Assembly (NCBI RefSeq): GCF_047302285.1
Contig: NZ_CP154845.1
Span: 558,001 to 622,000 of the forward strand
Source: Robertmurraya sp047302285
GTDB taxonomy: Bacteria; Bacillota; Bacilli; Bacillales; Cytobacillaceae
Direction of reading: 5' to 3'
DNA length: 64,000 nucleotides
The translations under genes and the position numbers were made by a program. The notes beneath the pieces are model-generated. The model was not told the origin of the DNA and ran no database searches. It worked only from the letters and a program-made list of their open reading frames with translations. The first letter of the stretch is position 1; every line of letters begins with the position of its first letter. Shown piece by piece: positions 1 to 8,895 of the stretch.

Positions 1-215
1 AGAAAAGAAATGAAGGTGGAAAAAGAAAAATATAAACCGGTTTTCACTTTTTGGCTTGATAGCCGTTCAATGATGGCGAATACAAATAAAAAGAGGCACA
101 TCTCGGCAATAACGCCTGAGAGTTGTGTTTCTTGAAAGAGAAAATATTGAATCAATAATGTTTTAAAAAGAAATGAGATTGAAAAAAGAGAAAAAAGGCT
201 AAATATTAGTTTCAT
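1..215 (-). CDS. LTA synthase-like membrane protein, N-terminal part (partial)
   Basis: An open frame runs leftward from an ATG at 213-215 to the window edge with no stop; AGGTG lies just upstream of the ATG on the minus strand. The visible 71 residues start MKLIFSLFSLFS and form two hydrophobic stretches separated by a short polar loop. The pattern resembles the first membrane helices of LtaS-type lipoteichoic acid synthases, and the divergent neighbour carries the matching sulfatase fold. The catalytic part lies outside the window, so the family call is an inference from topology and context; any polytopic membrane protein remains possible. Confidence 0.4.
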   Translation of the reverse strand, partial: MKLIFSLFSLFSISFLFKTLLIQYFLFQETQLSGVIAEMCLFLFVFAIIERLSSQKVKTGLYFSFSTFISF

Positions 216-392
216 CCTGACACCTACTAGAGAATTATTTTCATTGGAGTCGAATAGATTTATCTGTTATTTTCACCCTATCATTTCAACGTATGATTGC
301 CAAGATCGTTGTATGCAAAATCTCACCGTATTTGAGAGGAGCGAATTGGATATGATGGTAGGATAAAGAATATGTTGATATGAGAGTGGAGA
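216..392. other. Divergent intergenic region between two cell-envelope genes
   Basis: This 177-base AT-rich spacer separates two divergently transcribed membrane-protein genes, so both promoters should lie here. I could not pick a convincing -35/-10 pair for either gene. Confidence 0.4.
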
Positions 393-2804
393 ATGATGGT
401 GAGAAAAAAGACTATGGCAGAGAGAACATGGACCTTACCCAATAAGAAATTTATTTTAGTCATGCTGTTACTCCCGCTGGTTATTTTTATTAGTGTGGAG
501 ATTTTGCATAGAGGCGGATTGAGGGAGGGACTTAGGTGGATTGTCGTTAATCCTAGAGAGTCGCTGTATAACTATTTGTTAGCGTTTTCTTTTGTGAATG
601 TCCTTTTAGTTTTTACGAGAACAAGGGTGTTCTTTATTTTAGCGAGCGTCATGTTTTTCATCTTTGCCCTTCTAGCACAAATTAGCTTCGCAAAAATAGA
701 TTTAAGAGGGGAACCGTTAACGATCCTCGACTTTCGCCTTATAGGGGAAGCAACCAATATTGTTCAGGTCCTCGATTTTAGTTATTATGTGCCCATTCTA
801 ATCGTAGGAATGGTGCTCGTTATAGCGACTATTTTGGCTTTTCTGTTTGTGCGCTTGGAGATTTCCAATTCGTTGCGCTTTTCCGTTGCAGCCATTTGCT
901 TAGGGCTATTGATTTTCGCAAATATGGAAAATATTGATGTCCTTTCGAAAATGAAGATCGGCATACCTGCAGATGTAAGTTGGAATCACAATGAAAATGG
1001 GTTTATGTTAGCAACTCTGATTGATTCAAAGTTTTTAAAAATTCCTGAGCCGATGAACTACAATCGTGATCAGATTGTAGAGATTTACAATCGAATGGTG
1101 AACACTGAAGGAAATGTGTCTACTGGGCAAAAGGAAAAGCCGAATGTCATCTTTATCATGAGTGAGGCTTTTTGGGATGCAGGAGAGACTTTGGACCTTT
1201 CATTAAACGAAGAGCCACTCCCTCATTTTCAAAAGCTTAGTGAAGAGAATGGATCTGGACGGATAGAGGTTCCGGGTATTGGTGGTGGCACGGCGAACTC
1301 AGAGTATGAGGTATTGACTGGATTGAGTCGTCGCTTTTTAAAGGATTATTCAACTCCTTACAATCCTTATAATAGCTATATTCATCGTCCGATTCGTTCA
1401 TTAGCGACGATATTTTCTGAGCAGAATTATTCGACGACGGCGATGCATACTTATCATTCTTGGTTCTATCGCAGAAATGAAGTGTATCAACATCTTGGTT
1501 TTGATCGGTTTATTTCGTTCGAAGGGTTGGAAAAGAAGCCAGAAGAAGAAGGACTATTTGCTTCAGATAAAGTCGTCAATGAATTAATTATTGAGGAGTT
1601 AAATCGAACGCCTGAGCAGGATTTTATCCACTTTGTCACAATGCAGGGACATGGACCCTATACGGATATGACACTTACTAAAAATGATATAAAAGTTCAA
1701 CAAGAGATGAGCGATCCATCAAAACAAATCGTGGAGACGTATTTGAATTTAATGAACAGTGTGGATGAAAGTCTAATGGAATTAGTTCGCTATTTGAAAG
1801 ATTTCCAAGAGCCGACCTTGCTCGTGTTTTATGGGGATCATCTTCCGGCTTTAGGGAATGAAGTGTATGAGGAGCTTGGCTTCAATATTTATGGAGAAGA
1901 TGGGAAAAAGACGCCTCTGCTCATTTGGAGCAATTATTCAGAGTTGGATGGACAGATAGAGCTAGATGCGAATATGTTAGGAGCCTATGTTTTAAACGAG
2001 TTAGGGATAGAGGATCCTTATATGAATTATCTGTATAGATTTTATAAGGAAGCTTCCCAACTTTCTGAAAATCAAGAGAGTCCGATGTATGATGATTTTC
2101 AATTGCTGCAATATGACATTATGCATGGAGAGCAATATTTTTATCAGCTGGTGGGTCAGCCTGAGACTAAGGAAGATTATTCAGTCGGATATCCGTTGAA
2201 GCTTGAAACAGCGTTTGTAGAGGAGTATGCAAACAAGTACATCGTCCACTTGACTGGAGAAGGATTTGGCTGGATGTCTTCTCTTTATGTGAATGGTAAT
2301 GAGGTAAGCTTGCAGACACTTCATGGAAGTAAGGCAACTTTTATCGTTTCGAAAGAGGAATTAGCCGAGGAGAAGCCGATTGAACTTGTTGTTAAGGTGA
2401 TTGATAGCCGAGAGAAGGTGATCAAGGAGTCGAATGTATTAGAATATGCGAATATTGAGGAGCTAACTAGTCAGGAATCTAATGGGAATGTGGTGCAATG
2501 GTCATCACGGAGATTAGATGGTAGTCTTCCGTGGGAGCTATTTGATTCAAAGTCAGGCTATAAGATTGTCAGGGTTAATCTAGAGCTTGATGAACAACTG
2601 TATTTTGTTGAAAATGACGGATTTGTTTTTACGGATCGAAACGCTGATGAGTTTGATGAACGTCATTTAAGTGATATTTACGCAAATGGTTACCTTTATC
2701 TAACGATTGGCGATGATGAAAGTGGTTGGGGCAAGAATGTCAGTGAAGCAGAAATAAGGCGGTTTTTTGATGAGAATTCGTTTATGTTGAAGTTAGCCAA
2801 ATAA
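393..2804 (+). CDS. LtaS-like phosphoglycerol transferase / sulfatase-fold membrane enzyme
   Basis: This 803-residue protein has several hydrophobic helices in the first 185 residues and then an extracellular alkaline-phosphatase/sulfatase fold. The fold begins near residue 250 with KPNVIFIMSEAFWD, continues with GIGGGTANSEYE near 297-305 (the Thr is the likely nucleophile) and FYGDHLPALG near 480 (metal ligands). This is the LtaS/MdoB family layout: transfer of glycerol phosphate from phosphatidylglycerol to a surface polymer. It is longer than typical LtaS (about 650 residues) because of some 200 extra C-terminal residues that look beta-rich. ATG at 393 follows AGTGGAG; a second ATG at 396 is possible. 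The exact acceptor is unknown. Confidence 0.8.
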   Translation: MMVRKKTMAERTWTLPNKKFILVMLLLPLVIFISVEILHRGGLREGLRWIVVNPRESLYNYLLAFSFVNVLLVFTRTRVFFILASVMFFIFALLAQISFAKIDLRGEPLTILDFRLIGEATNIVQVLDFSYYVPILIVGMVLVIATILAFLFVRLEISNSLRFSVAAICLGLLIFANMENIDVLSKMKIGIPADVSWNHNENGFMLATLIDSKFLKIPEPMNYNRDQIVEIYNRMVNTEGNVSTGQKEKPNVIFIMSEAFWDAGETLDLSLNEEPLPHFQKLSEENGSGRIEVPGIGGGTANSEYEVLTGLSRRFLKDYSTPYNPYNSYIHRPIRSLATIFSEQNYSTTAMHTYHSWFYRRNEVYQHLGFDRFISFEGLEKKPEEEGLFASDKVVNELIIEELNRTPEQDFIHFVTMQGHGPYTDMTLTKNDIKVQQEMSDPSKQIVETYLNLMNSVDESLMELVRYLKDFQEPTLLVFYGDHLPALGNEVYEELGFNIYGEDGKKTPLLIWSNYSELDGQIELDANMLGAYVLNELGIEDPYMNYLYRFYKEASQLSENQESPMYDDFQLLQYDIMHGEQYFYQLVGQPETKEDYSVGYPLKLETAFVEEYANKYIVHLTGEGFGWMSSLYVNGNEVSLQTLHGSKATFIVSKEELAEEKPIELVVKVIDSREKVIKESNVLEYANIEELTSQESNGNVVQWSSRRLDGSLPWELFDSKSGYKIVRVNLELDEQLYFVENDGFVFTDRNADEFDERHLSDIYANGYLYLTIGDDESGWGKNVSEAEIRRFFDENSFMLKLAK

Positions 2805-2880
2805 TGGTAAATATCTTATCAAATTTTCAGAAAGCGAATAAAATAGCTTGTATTGTTAACAATGAGGAGAAGGACTAATC

Positions 2881-3039
2881 ATGAAAATGATTTACAAAAG
2901 CTTAACAGTATTTGTCTATCTCTTAATGGGATTGTTTTGTACACTAGGGATTATTAAACATCGATTCCATTTCATGTTGGCGTGTTTTGATATGATTCGA
3001 GGCGCTGGTCATGAGTTGGGCTTATCTATTCCGACTTAA
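2881..3039 (+). CDS. Small hydrophobic protein (52 aa), unknown function
   Basis: ATG at 2881 follows a strong AGGAGAAGG site at good spacing. The frame encodes 52 residues starting MKMIYKSLTVFVYLLMGLF, with one clear transmembrane helix (about residues 7-26) and a short polar tail. It lies between the LtaS-like gene and a glycosyltransferase, all on the plus strand, so it may be co-transcribed. I do not recognise a family; it could be a membrane-anchored accessory of the glycosyltransferase. Confidence 0.55.
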   Translation: MKMIYKSLTVFVYLLMGLFCTLGIIKHRFHFMLACFDMIRGAGHELGLSIPT

Positions 3040-3078
3040 GATATTGGACTTCAATTTATTCTGACAGGAGGAAAAAAA

Positions 3079-4329
3079 GTGGAGACGTTTTTTCAGATAG
3101 CTCGCACTTTCTTTTACGGTTTACAGTTCTTCTTAGTTTTCTTCATGTTTTATTGGATCATTATCGGTTTCTTTGGCTTTGGTAAAGCGAAACGGATGAA
3201 GGAATTTGCACCTCAAAAACGGTTTGTTTTGATGATTCCAGCTCACAATGAAGAGAATGTTATTAGGCAACTACTTCAAAACCTTAATCTTTTGGATTAT
3301 CCGAAGGAACTATATGATGTTTTAGTGATATCGGATAATTCAAATGATAAAACGGCAGAAATCAGTCGCAGTGAAGGAGCTATTGTGTTAGAGCATTCGA
3401 GTAAACCAGGAGAATTGAAAGGGAAACCGTATGCGATTAAGTATGCATTAGATGAGATTGGCGATGATTTAACGAAAAAATATGATGGCTTAGTCATTCT
3501 CGATGCTGATAATCTTGTCTCAAGAAATTTTTTAAAGGAAATGAATAATCATTTGATGGTCGGACATCGATTAATTCAAGCTTATTTAGATACTAAAAAT
3601 CCTGATGATAACTGGGTTACCTTGTCTTATGCATCCAGTTATTATTATATGAACCGTTCATGGCAGTTAGCGAAATCACGAATTGGTTTAGGAAACGCCA
3701 TTGGTGGTACCGGATTTTGTGTTGAGACAAAGTTGATGGAAGAGATTGGGTGGACTGCCCGCTCCTTAACAGAGGATTTGGAATTCCAAATTCAATGTCT
3801 GCTCAAAGGTGTTCCGGCAAAGTGGAGTCATCATGCCCGAATCTATGATGAAAAGCCTAAAGATTTTTGGGCATCGTGTATTCAACGTTTGCGCTGGGCA
3901 AGAGGTCACTGGGACGTGTGCTTTAAATATACTCCGCAGCTAATTTGGAGAATGATCTCAAAAGGTGATTTCTTAGCATTTGATGGTTTAATGTATCTTA
4001 TTAATCCGGGGAGAATTGTTTTAACCTCATTAGCAGCATTAATGGCCATATTAGCAGGATTTGCCGACGTTGTTTGGTTTGACAGTATTATTCCTTGGTA
4101 TATCTGGGCAGGATTCTTAGTGTATCAATTATGGTATGTAGGTTACACACTCACGATCGATGTAGGAAAGCCTCTAAAAAGAGTCTTTGCTATCATTAGT
4201 CTGGCTATCTTTAACTACACTTACATCCCACTATTCGTCTGGGCCCTAATCACAAAAGGCAACAAAACATGGAAACGTACCGAACACACCCGAGCCATCA
4301 ACATCACCGACCTGCAAAAACCGAAATAA
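3079..4329 (+). CDS. Family 2 membrane glycosyltransferase (processive type)
   Basis: This 416-residue protein has an N-terminal membrane helix (about 5-30), a GT-A domain and C-terminal helices (about 310-400). GT2 signatures are visible: VISDNSNDKT near 83, ILDADN near 140 (the DxD-like metal site), EDLEFQ near 231 (catalytic acidic motif) and QRLRWARGHW near 270 (the Q/RxxRW motif of processive enzymes such as cellulose, hyaluronan and poly-GlcNAc synthases). It is expected to polymerise or export a surface glycan from a nucleotide sugar. The GTG start at 3079 follows AGGAGG. Sugar specificity cannot be read from the sequence. Confidence 0.8.
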   Translation: METFFQIARTFFYGLQFFLVFFMFYWIIIGFFGFGKAKRMKEFAPQKRFVLMIPAHNEENVIRQLLQNLNLLDYPKELYDVLVISDNSNDKTAEISRSEGAIVLEHSSKPGELKGKPYAIKYALDEIGDDLTKKYDGLVILDADNLVSRNFLKEMNNHLMVGHRLIQAYLDTKNPDDNWVTLSYASSYYYMNRSWQLAKSRIGLGNAIGGTGFCVETKLMEEIGWTARSLTEDLEFQIQCLLKGVPAKWSHHARIYDEKPKDFWASCIQRLRWARGHWDVCFKYTPQLIWRMISKGDFLAFDGLMYLINPGRIVLTSLAALMAILAGFADVVWFDSIIPWYIWAGFLVYQLWYVGYTLTIDVGKPLKRVFAIISLAIFNYTYIPLFVWALITKGNKTWKRTEHTRAINITDLQKPK

Positions 4330-4335
4330 CCTCGG

Positions 4336-4402
4336 GTCACAGGGACAGGTTCATCGTCCCTGTTTCAGGCGGGCAGGGTCACGGGGACAGGTTCGTTGTA
4401 CC
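4336..4402. repeat. REP-like GGGACAGG elements (two units)
   Basis: Directly after the GT2 stop codon are two copies of a GGGTCAC(A/G)GGGACAGGTTC unit, about 49 bases apart. The first closes as a small inverted repeat (AGGGAC...GTCCCT). They belong to the same family as the elements at 4428, 6999, 7058, 7122, 9657 and 9823. Confidence 0.6.
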
Positions 4403-4427
4403 AATCTAATCTATACGGTGAAAAACT

Positions 4428-4470
4428 AAAAGGAACGTGGGGACAGTGTACCTGTCCCCACGTTCCTTTT
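4428..4470. repeat. REP-like perfect inverted repeat
   Basis: Two perfectly complementary 19-base arms (4428-4446 and 4452-4470) enclose a 5-base loop TGTAC. The arms contain the GGGGACAG / CTGTCCCC core shared by the other elements near the RAYT gene. A-run and T-run ends mean it could also stop transcription in either direction, for example for the upstream glycosyltransferase. Confidence 0.75.
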
Positions 4471-4514
4471 GGTTTATTGGATAATGTTGCATTACCAATT
4501 TACTGGTATTTGGA

Positions 4515-4543
4515 TTGAATAGTTGTCTCTATCATCCTATAAT
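4515..4543 (+). promoter_or_regulatory. Candidate sigma-A promoter for the SpoIID-like gene
   Basis: TTGAAT (4515-4520), 17 bases, TATAAT (4538-4543), ending 46 bases before the TTG start at 4590. Element sequence and spacing match the vegetative consensus well. Confidence 0.6.
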
Positions 4544-4589
4544 GAAACAAGTTTGTGAGTTTCATATTATAGGAGAGGGGACAAAATAA

Positions 4590-6998
4590 TTGAAAAACCT
4601 AAAAAAGGTTATTCCTAGTATTTTGGTTATTAATTTACTTTTGTCACTTTTTCTTTTTGTATCAAATGTTTCTGTAGCGGCAGCAGCATCTACAAATTCC
4701 CTGATAAATGTTAAATTGTCAGCATATTTAGGTAATGTGAGCACTGTTACAGCTTCAATAACTGGAAATTATAAAGTGGCTAATGATGGACTTACATTGA
4801 ATGGTTCTTATCAAATTAAAGTTGAATCAGGTCAATTGGTTTTATATAAAAATGGTTTAAAACAAAAAAATTACGGTTCAAGTTTTACAGTAGAACCTGA
4901 AGTTTATAATACACAGAATGTCATTATTCTTAATGGGCGACAATATTTAGGAACAATGCGGTTTGAGGTTGAGGGAAGTAAATACGTTAGACCATATAAC
5001 ACACTTCCAGTTGAGGATTATTTGAAGGGTGTAGTTTCACAAGAAATGAGTCCTTCCTGGGGAAGTTCTGGTGGGATGGAGGCATTAAAAGCGCAGGCTA
5101 TTGCAGCTAGAACGTATGCACAAGGAGTTAGTCCAATTGATGATGGGCAAACAGACCAAGTATATACAGGTTATTATTGGTATGAGAATACAAATCGGGC
5201 TATCGAGGAGACTCAAGGCTTAGTTTTAAAATACAATGGTCAAGTAATCGGTGCAAATGCACTTTATTCTTCAAGTAACGGTGGGAAAATTTTATCAAAA
5301 GTGAATTCATGGGGCGATGCATCATGGAATCGAGTACCTTATTTGCAAGTGAAAGATGATCCATATGATGCAAAAAGTGCAGCTTTGGGAAATGCTAATA
5401 TTGATTGGAAATTCTCAATCAATAAGACGCAAATGGACTTAAGTACAGTGGATCTTAATAATCCAGCTGCTTGGTGGACTACTAAAAAGGAAAACAGTGC
5501 GGATACAACTATTTTAAATAATATGAAAAATTGGCTACAAGCAAATGGTCATATTGATAAAAAATATGAGGTTAAAATCGTAGGTTTTCCAGAATTATCT
5601 TTTGATACAAATGTTCCATCGAACTTAACCATTAATGGACATATGAAGGTTGAATATCTTTTGAGAGATACGGCTACTAATTCTTTTGTTATGGAAAATG
5701 GTTCGATTAAAGTACATTCTAAAACGATTGATACAAGAGCTTATATATTTAGAACAATGATTGGTTCAACCTTTATGAAAGGCCCATATATTAAAAGTGT
5801 TCAGGATGATGGCACGAAGTACACTGTTAATGGTGGAGGTTGGGGCCACGGGATTGGGATGAGCCAATTTGGTGCTTACCAAATGTCGAAGGAAGGTAAA
5901 ACGGTTAAAGAAATCCTTAACTTTTACTATCCTGGTACAACGATAGATGATGTCCTTGGTCCAACAGTTTCGAATCTGCAATCGACTGTGGACGATAAAG
6001 GTGTCGTAACGTTCAGTTATGCTTTAGATGAAGAATCAACTACAAATGTAACTTTAAGTAATCCGCAAAAGAGTATTTTATCTAATAAAGTTCAGGCGAG
6101 AGGAAATGTCCAATTTACTTGGGATGCGAATTCCTTATCTGCAGGGACATATACGTTTACTATAGTTACCAAGGATAAAAATGGAAATAGTGCTCAATAT
6201 GTAAATAGTTTTCAAATTGCTGAAAAGCCTGTTGATGAGGGAGATAAAATTAAAGTTACGTTAACAGAATCGAAAACGTATCTTTATGATGGACCAAATG
6301 GTGAGGGGAAATCAACCCAGTATTTATCACCGCAAACTGTCTATGCTACTTCCCAAGTTGGCCAGTGGTATCAAATTGATACTTGGTTAGGAGTAAAATG
6401 GATTACTGTCCAAGAAGTGGCTACTCCAGAAGATACTTCTAGTACTACTGACGTTTCGAAGATTACGATATTAGATAAAACAAATCTCTATTCTTCACCT
6501 TCTACAAACCAAACACCAAGTTCATCAGTGTCACCGCAAATGGTGACTGTTATCGAACAGAACGGAGATTGGTTCAAAATTAAAACGTGGATTGGTGATA
6601 AATGGATCAAGCCTGCCCGTTACAGTGTTGCTGTATCAAAGAAAATGAGTGTTGTAGTTAGAACAAACCTTTATAATAACCCGACTACATCTGAAAAAGT
6701 AGTTAGTACCATTTCACCGCAATCTGTAAATGTCATTGCTGAAATACCAAACACAGGTTGGTATCAAATTAATACTTGGTTAGGACCAAAATGGATTCAA
6801 GTCGCAGGCCCTAAACAGTCAGTAAACATCACATTGACCTTAAAGTCACGTACGGATATATATAATAGTCCTGACCTCAGCATCAAGCCATTCAGTACAC
6901 TATCGCCACAATCAGTCAAAGCGATTAGTAAACTCGGAAACACAGACTGGTACGAAATCAACACCTGGGTCGGACCAAAATGGATTTACATGAACTAG
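4590..6998 (+). CDS. Secreted SpoIID/LytB-domain protein with four SH3-like wall-binding repeats
   Basis: The product (802 aa) starts at TTG 4590 after GGAGAGGGG. Residues 1-32 form a signal peptide ending VSVAAAA. A SpoIID/LytB domain follows: VEDYLKGVVSQEMS near 145, ALKAQAIAARTYA near 168, and the glycine-rich GGGWGHGIGMSQFGAY near 415. SpoIID enzymes are peptidoglycan lytic transglycosylases, and the B. subtilis LytB modifier of the LytC amidase shares this domain. After a spacer, four repeats of about 65 residues each end in W(Y/F)(Q/K/E)I(D/K/N)TW(L/I/V)GxKWI (near 592, 661, 724, 787), typical SH3b-like cell-wall anchors. It probably acts in the wall during growth; the repeats argue against the core sporulation SpoIID, which lacks them. 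Confidence 0.85.
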   Translation: MKNLKKVIPSILVINLLLSLFLFVSNVSVAAAASTNSLINVKLSAYLGNVSTVTASITGNYKVANDGLTLNGSYQIKVESGQLVLYKNGLKQKNYGSSFTVEPEVYNTQNVIILNGRQYLGTMRFEVEGSKYVRPYNTLPVEDYLKGVVSQEMSPSWGSSGGMEALKAQAIAARTYAQGVSPIDDGQTDQVYTGYYWYENTNRAIEETQGLVLKYNGQVIGANALYSSSNGGKILSKVNSWGDASWNRVPYLQVKDDPYDAKSAALGNANIDWKFSINKTQMDLSTVDLNNPAAWWTTKKENSADTTILNNMKNWLQANGHIDKKYEVKIVGFPELSFDTNVPSNLTINGHMKVEYLLRDTATNSFVMENGSIKVHSKTIDTRAYIFRTMIGSTFMKGPYIKSVQDDGTKYTVNGGGWGHGIGMSQFGAYQMSKEGKTVKEILNFYYPGTTIDDVLGPTVSNLQSTVDDKGVVTFSYALDEESTTNVTLSNPQKSILSNKVQARGNVQFTWDANSLSAGTYTFTIVTKDKNGNSAQYVNSFQIAEKPVDEGDKIKVTLTESKTYLYDGPNGEGKSTQYLSPQTVYATSQVGQWYQIDTWLGVKWITVQEVATPEDTSSTTDVSKITILDKTNLYSSPSTNQTPSSSVSPQMVTVIEQNGDWFKIKTWIGDKWIKPARYSVAVSKKMSVVVRTNLYNNPTTSEKVVSTISPQSVNVIAEIPNTGWYQINTWLGPKWIQVAGPKQSVNITLTLKSRTDIYNSPDLSIKPFSTLSPQSVKAISKLGNTDWYEINTWVGPKWIYMN

Positions 6999-7026
6999 TG
7001 GGACAGGCACCTCGTCCCTTTTTTTG
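6999..7026 (+). terminator. REP-like hairpin serving as terminator of the SpoIID-like gene
   Basis: GGGACAGG...CCTCGTCCC followed by a run of seven or more Ts begins immediately after the TAG stop. The stem is a member of the GGGACAGG repeat family, so a mobile repeat appears to supply the terminator. Confidence 0.65.
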
Positions 7027-7057
7027 CGCTGAAACGAAGAAGGAACGAAGGAAGGAA

Positions 7058-7080
7058 CGAAGGGACAGGCACCTTGTTCC
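7058..7080. repeat. REP-like GGGACAGG element
   Basis: A unit reading GAAGGGACAGGCACCTTGTTCC with imperfect dyad symmetry, preceded by short direct repeats of GGAACGAAG at 7041-7062. Confidence 0.55.
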
Positions 7081-7121
7081 ATTAATTTATGTTTAGTCAT
7101 CGTTTTTCGTTATGTGCGGGA

Positions 7122-7150
7122 TCGCGGGGACAGGGTACCTGTCCCCGCGA
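7122..7150. repeat. REP-like perfect inverted repeat
   Basis: Thirteen-base perfect arms (7122-7134, 7138-7150) with a 3-base centre; core GGGGACAGG/CCTGTCCCC. The rest of the 349-base gap between 6999 and 7347 holds only the two elements above, a pyrimidine-rich stretch (7200-7290) and the ribosome binding site of the next gene; no gene is visible in it. Confidence 0.75.
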
Positions 7151-7347
7151 CCCACCCACCCCCGCTAATCTACCTAATAAGCAGGAATTTGGAAAGTTTT
7201 GTTGAATATTGTATATGTTAGTTTACTATCTTCTCTTCATCTATCTTCTCTCTTCTCTGTTTTACACCTTTCTTATTTATTCCATTTTCTTTCGTTGAAT
7301 AGGAGTTTCCCAAAAACAATTTTAATGATTAAAGGAGGTAATCAGTT

Positions 7348-8856
7348 TTGACTGTTAAGGTTTTAAGTGTTGGATTGAAAGGCCTTAAGGGGTATTGTGT
7401 TCAGGTTGAGGTACAAGCAACCTTAGGGGTAGGAGCGATGGTCATTGTCGGTCTTCCAGATGCATCTGTAAAGGAAGCAAAGGAACGAGTTCTTTCGAGC
7501 ATAAGGTCCTTAGGTCATTTCATGGCGGATAAAAAAATAGTTGTAAATATGTCACCATCTGAACAAAGGAAGAATGGACCATTATTTGATTTAGCTCTTG
7601 CCGTAGGGGTGTTAAAAGAAATTGGTGGAATTAAGGAGAAGATTCCATTAAATGCTTGCTTTCTAGGCGCTTTATCTTTGGATGGTTCCATTGAAAAAGT
7701 TGAAGGTATGCTGCCAGCATTACTTGCAGCAAAACAATTAGGTATAAAGAAAGCTTATATTCCTTACGATCCACTTATCCCTCTGGATATGCTTGAGGAA
7801 ATCGAATGCAAGGTAGTCCATCATATTAAAAATGTTATTGACGATTTAAATGGAGAGAAAAGAATTCAACCACATGTGTCAAAAGAGAAGCGTGAAGAAG
7901 AGTCCTTCCACGAATTCCATCGAGATTTTATCCATATTGTTGGCCATGAGAAATCTAAGCAGTCACTTGAAATTGCGGCAGCAGGAAGACATAATGTGCT
8001 TATGGTGGGTCCCCCTGGTTGTGGCAAAAGTTTTCTGGCAGAATCATTCCCATCGATTCTACCTCCACTGAACAAGGCAGAACAACTTGAAGTAATGAGC
8101 TTATATCAACTTGCACGAGAAAAGCTGATCTCTCCCCATATTGCGCCTTTCAGAAATCCTCATCATTCTGCATCTTCCATATCGATTATTGGTGGAGGTT
8201 CTTATCCAAAGCCAGGAGAAATATCATTGGCCCACCATGGTGTATTATTTTTAGACGAAATGGCTGAATTTACGAAAAAAACGTTAGATATGTTGAGGCA
8301 ACCACTTGATTCAGCGCAGGTTACAATTAGTCGGGTTCACTCTACCGTCACTTATCCTGCTTCTTTTACACTTATCGCCACTATGAATCCATGCCCATGC
8401 GGCTATTTAGGTTCTACCACCCATTATTGCACTTGCAATGAGAAACAGATAATAGCATATCGTAACCGCATATCTGGTCCTATTTTTGATCGAATTGATA
8501 TCCTATTGTCGCTTAAGCCCGTTAATTTACTTAGCGAGCAAGAAAGTAGAGAAACTTCCTCACAAATTCGTCTTCGTGTTGAAAAAGCTCAGGAAAAACA
8601 ATTCAATCGTTATCAACAACCCCTCTATAATGCAAACGTCCCATTCGAAATATTATGCGAAACAAGCCCGCTTACAGAAAAACAGTTAAGAGATATAAAT
8701 CAGATATCGCTAGAACAGCATTGGAGTAATAGAGTCCAAGTCAAAGTTATTCGAATTGCGAGAACTATTGCCGACTTAAGAGGGGAAGATCTTATCTCAG
8801 ATGAATCAATTTGGAAAGCAATTGAACTAAAAAGAGACGGGATATCAATGTTTTAG
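7348..8856 (+). CDS. YifB/ComM-family Mg-chelatase-like AAA+ ATPase
   Basis: The 502-residue product has the full YifB layout: an N-terminal S5-like/ChlI domain (about 1-170, with GLPDASVKEAKERV near 31 and MSPSEQRKNGP near 68), an AAA+ core with Walker A GPPGCGKS near 221-228 and a Walker B-like LFLDEMAEF near 303, a Cys cluster CPCGYLGSTTHYCTC near 350, and a Mg-chelatase C-terminal domain. The ComM relatives in Gram-negative bacteria are hexameric helicases that promote branch migration during natural transformation. The TTG start at 7348 follows AAAGGAGGT. Location near comF fits a DNA-uptake role, but the function in Firmicutes is inferred. Confidence 0.9.
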   Translation: MTVKVLSVGLKGLKGYCVQVEVQATLGVGAMVIVGLPDASVKEAKERVLSSIRSLGHFMADKKIVVNMSPSEQRKNGPLFDLALAVGVLKEIGGIKEKIPLNACFLGALSLDGSIEKVEGMLPALLAAKQLGIKKAYIPYDPLIPLDMLEEIECKVVHHIKNVIDDLNGEKRIQPHVSKEKREEESFHEFHRDFIHIVGHEKSKQSLEIAAAGRHNVLMVGPPGCGKSFLAESFPSILPPLNKAEQLEVMSLYQLAREKLISPHIAPFRNPHHSASSISIIGGGSYPKPGEISLAHHGVLFLDEMAEFTKKTLDMLRQPLDSAQVTISRVHSTVTYPASFTLIATMNPCPCGYLGSTTHYCTCNEKQIIAYRNRISGPIFDRIDILLSLKPVNLLSEQESRETSSQIRLRVEKAQEKQFNRYQQPLYNANVPFEILCETSPLTEKQLRDINQISLEQHWSNRVQVKVIRIARTIADLRGEDLISDESIWKAIELKRDGISMF

Positions 8857-8895
8857 GATATAAAAAAGATTATTTTTTAAAAAGGTGATTAGAAA

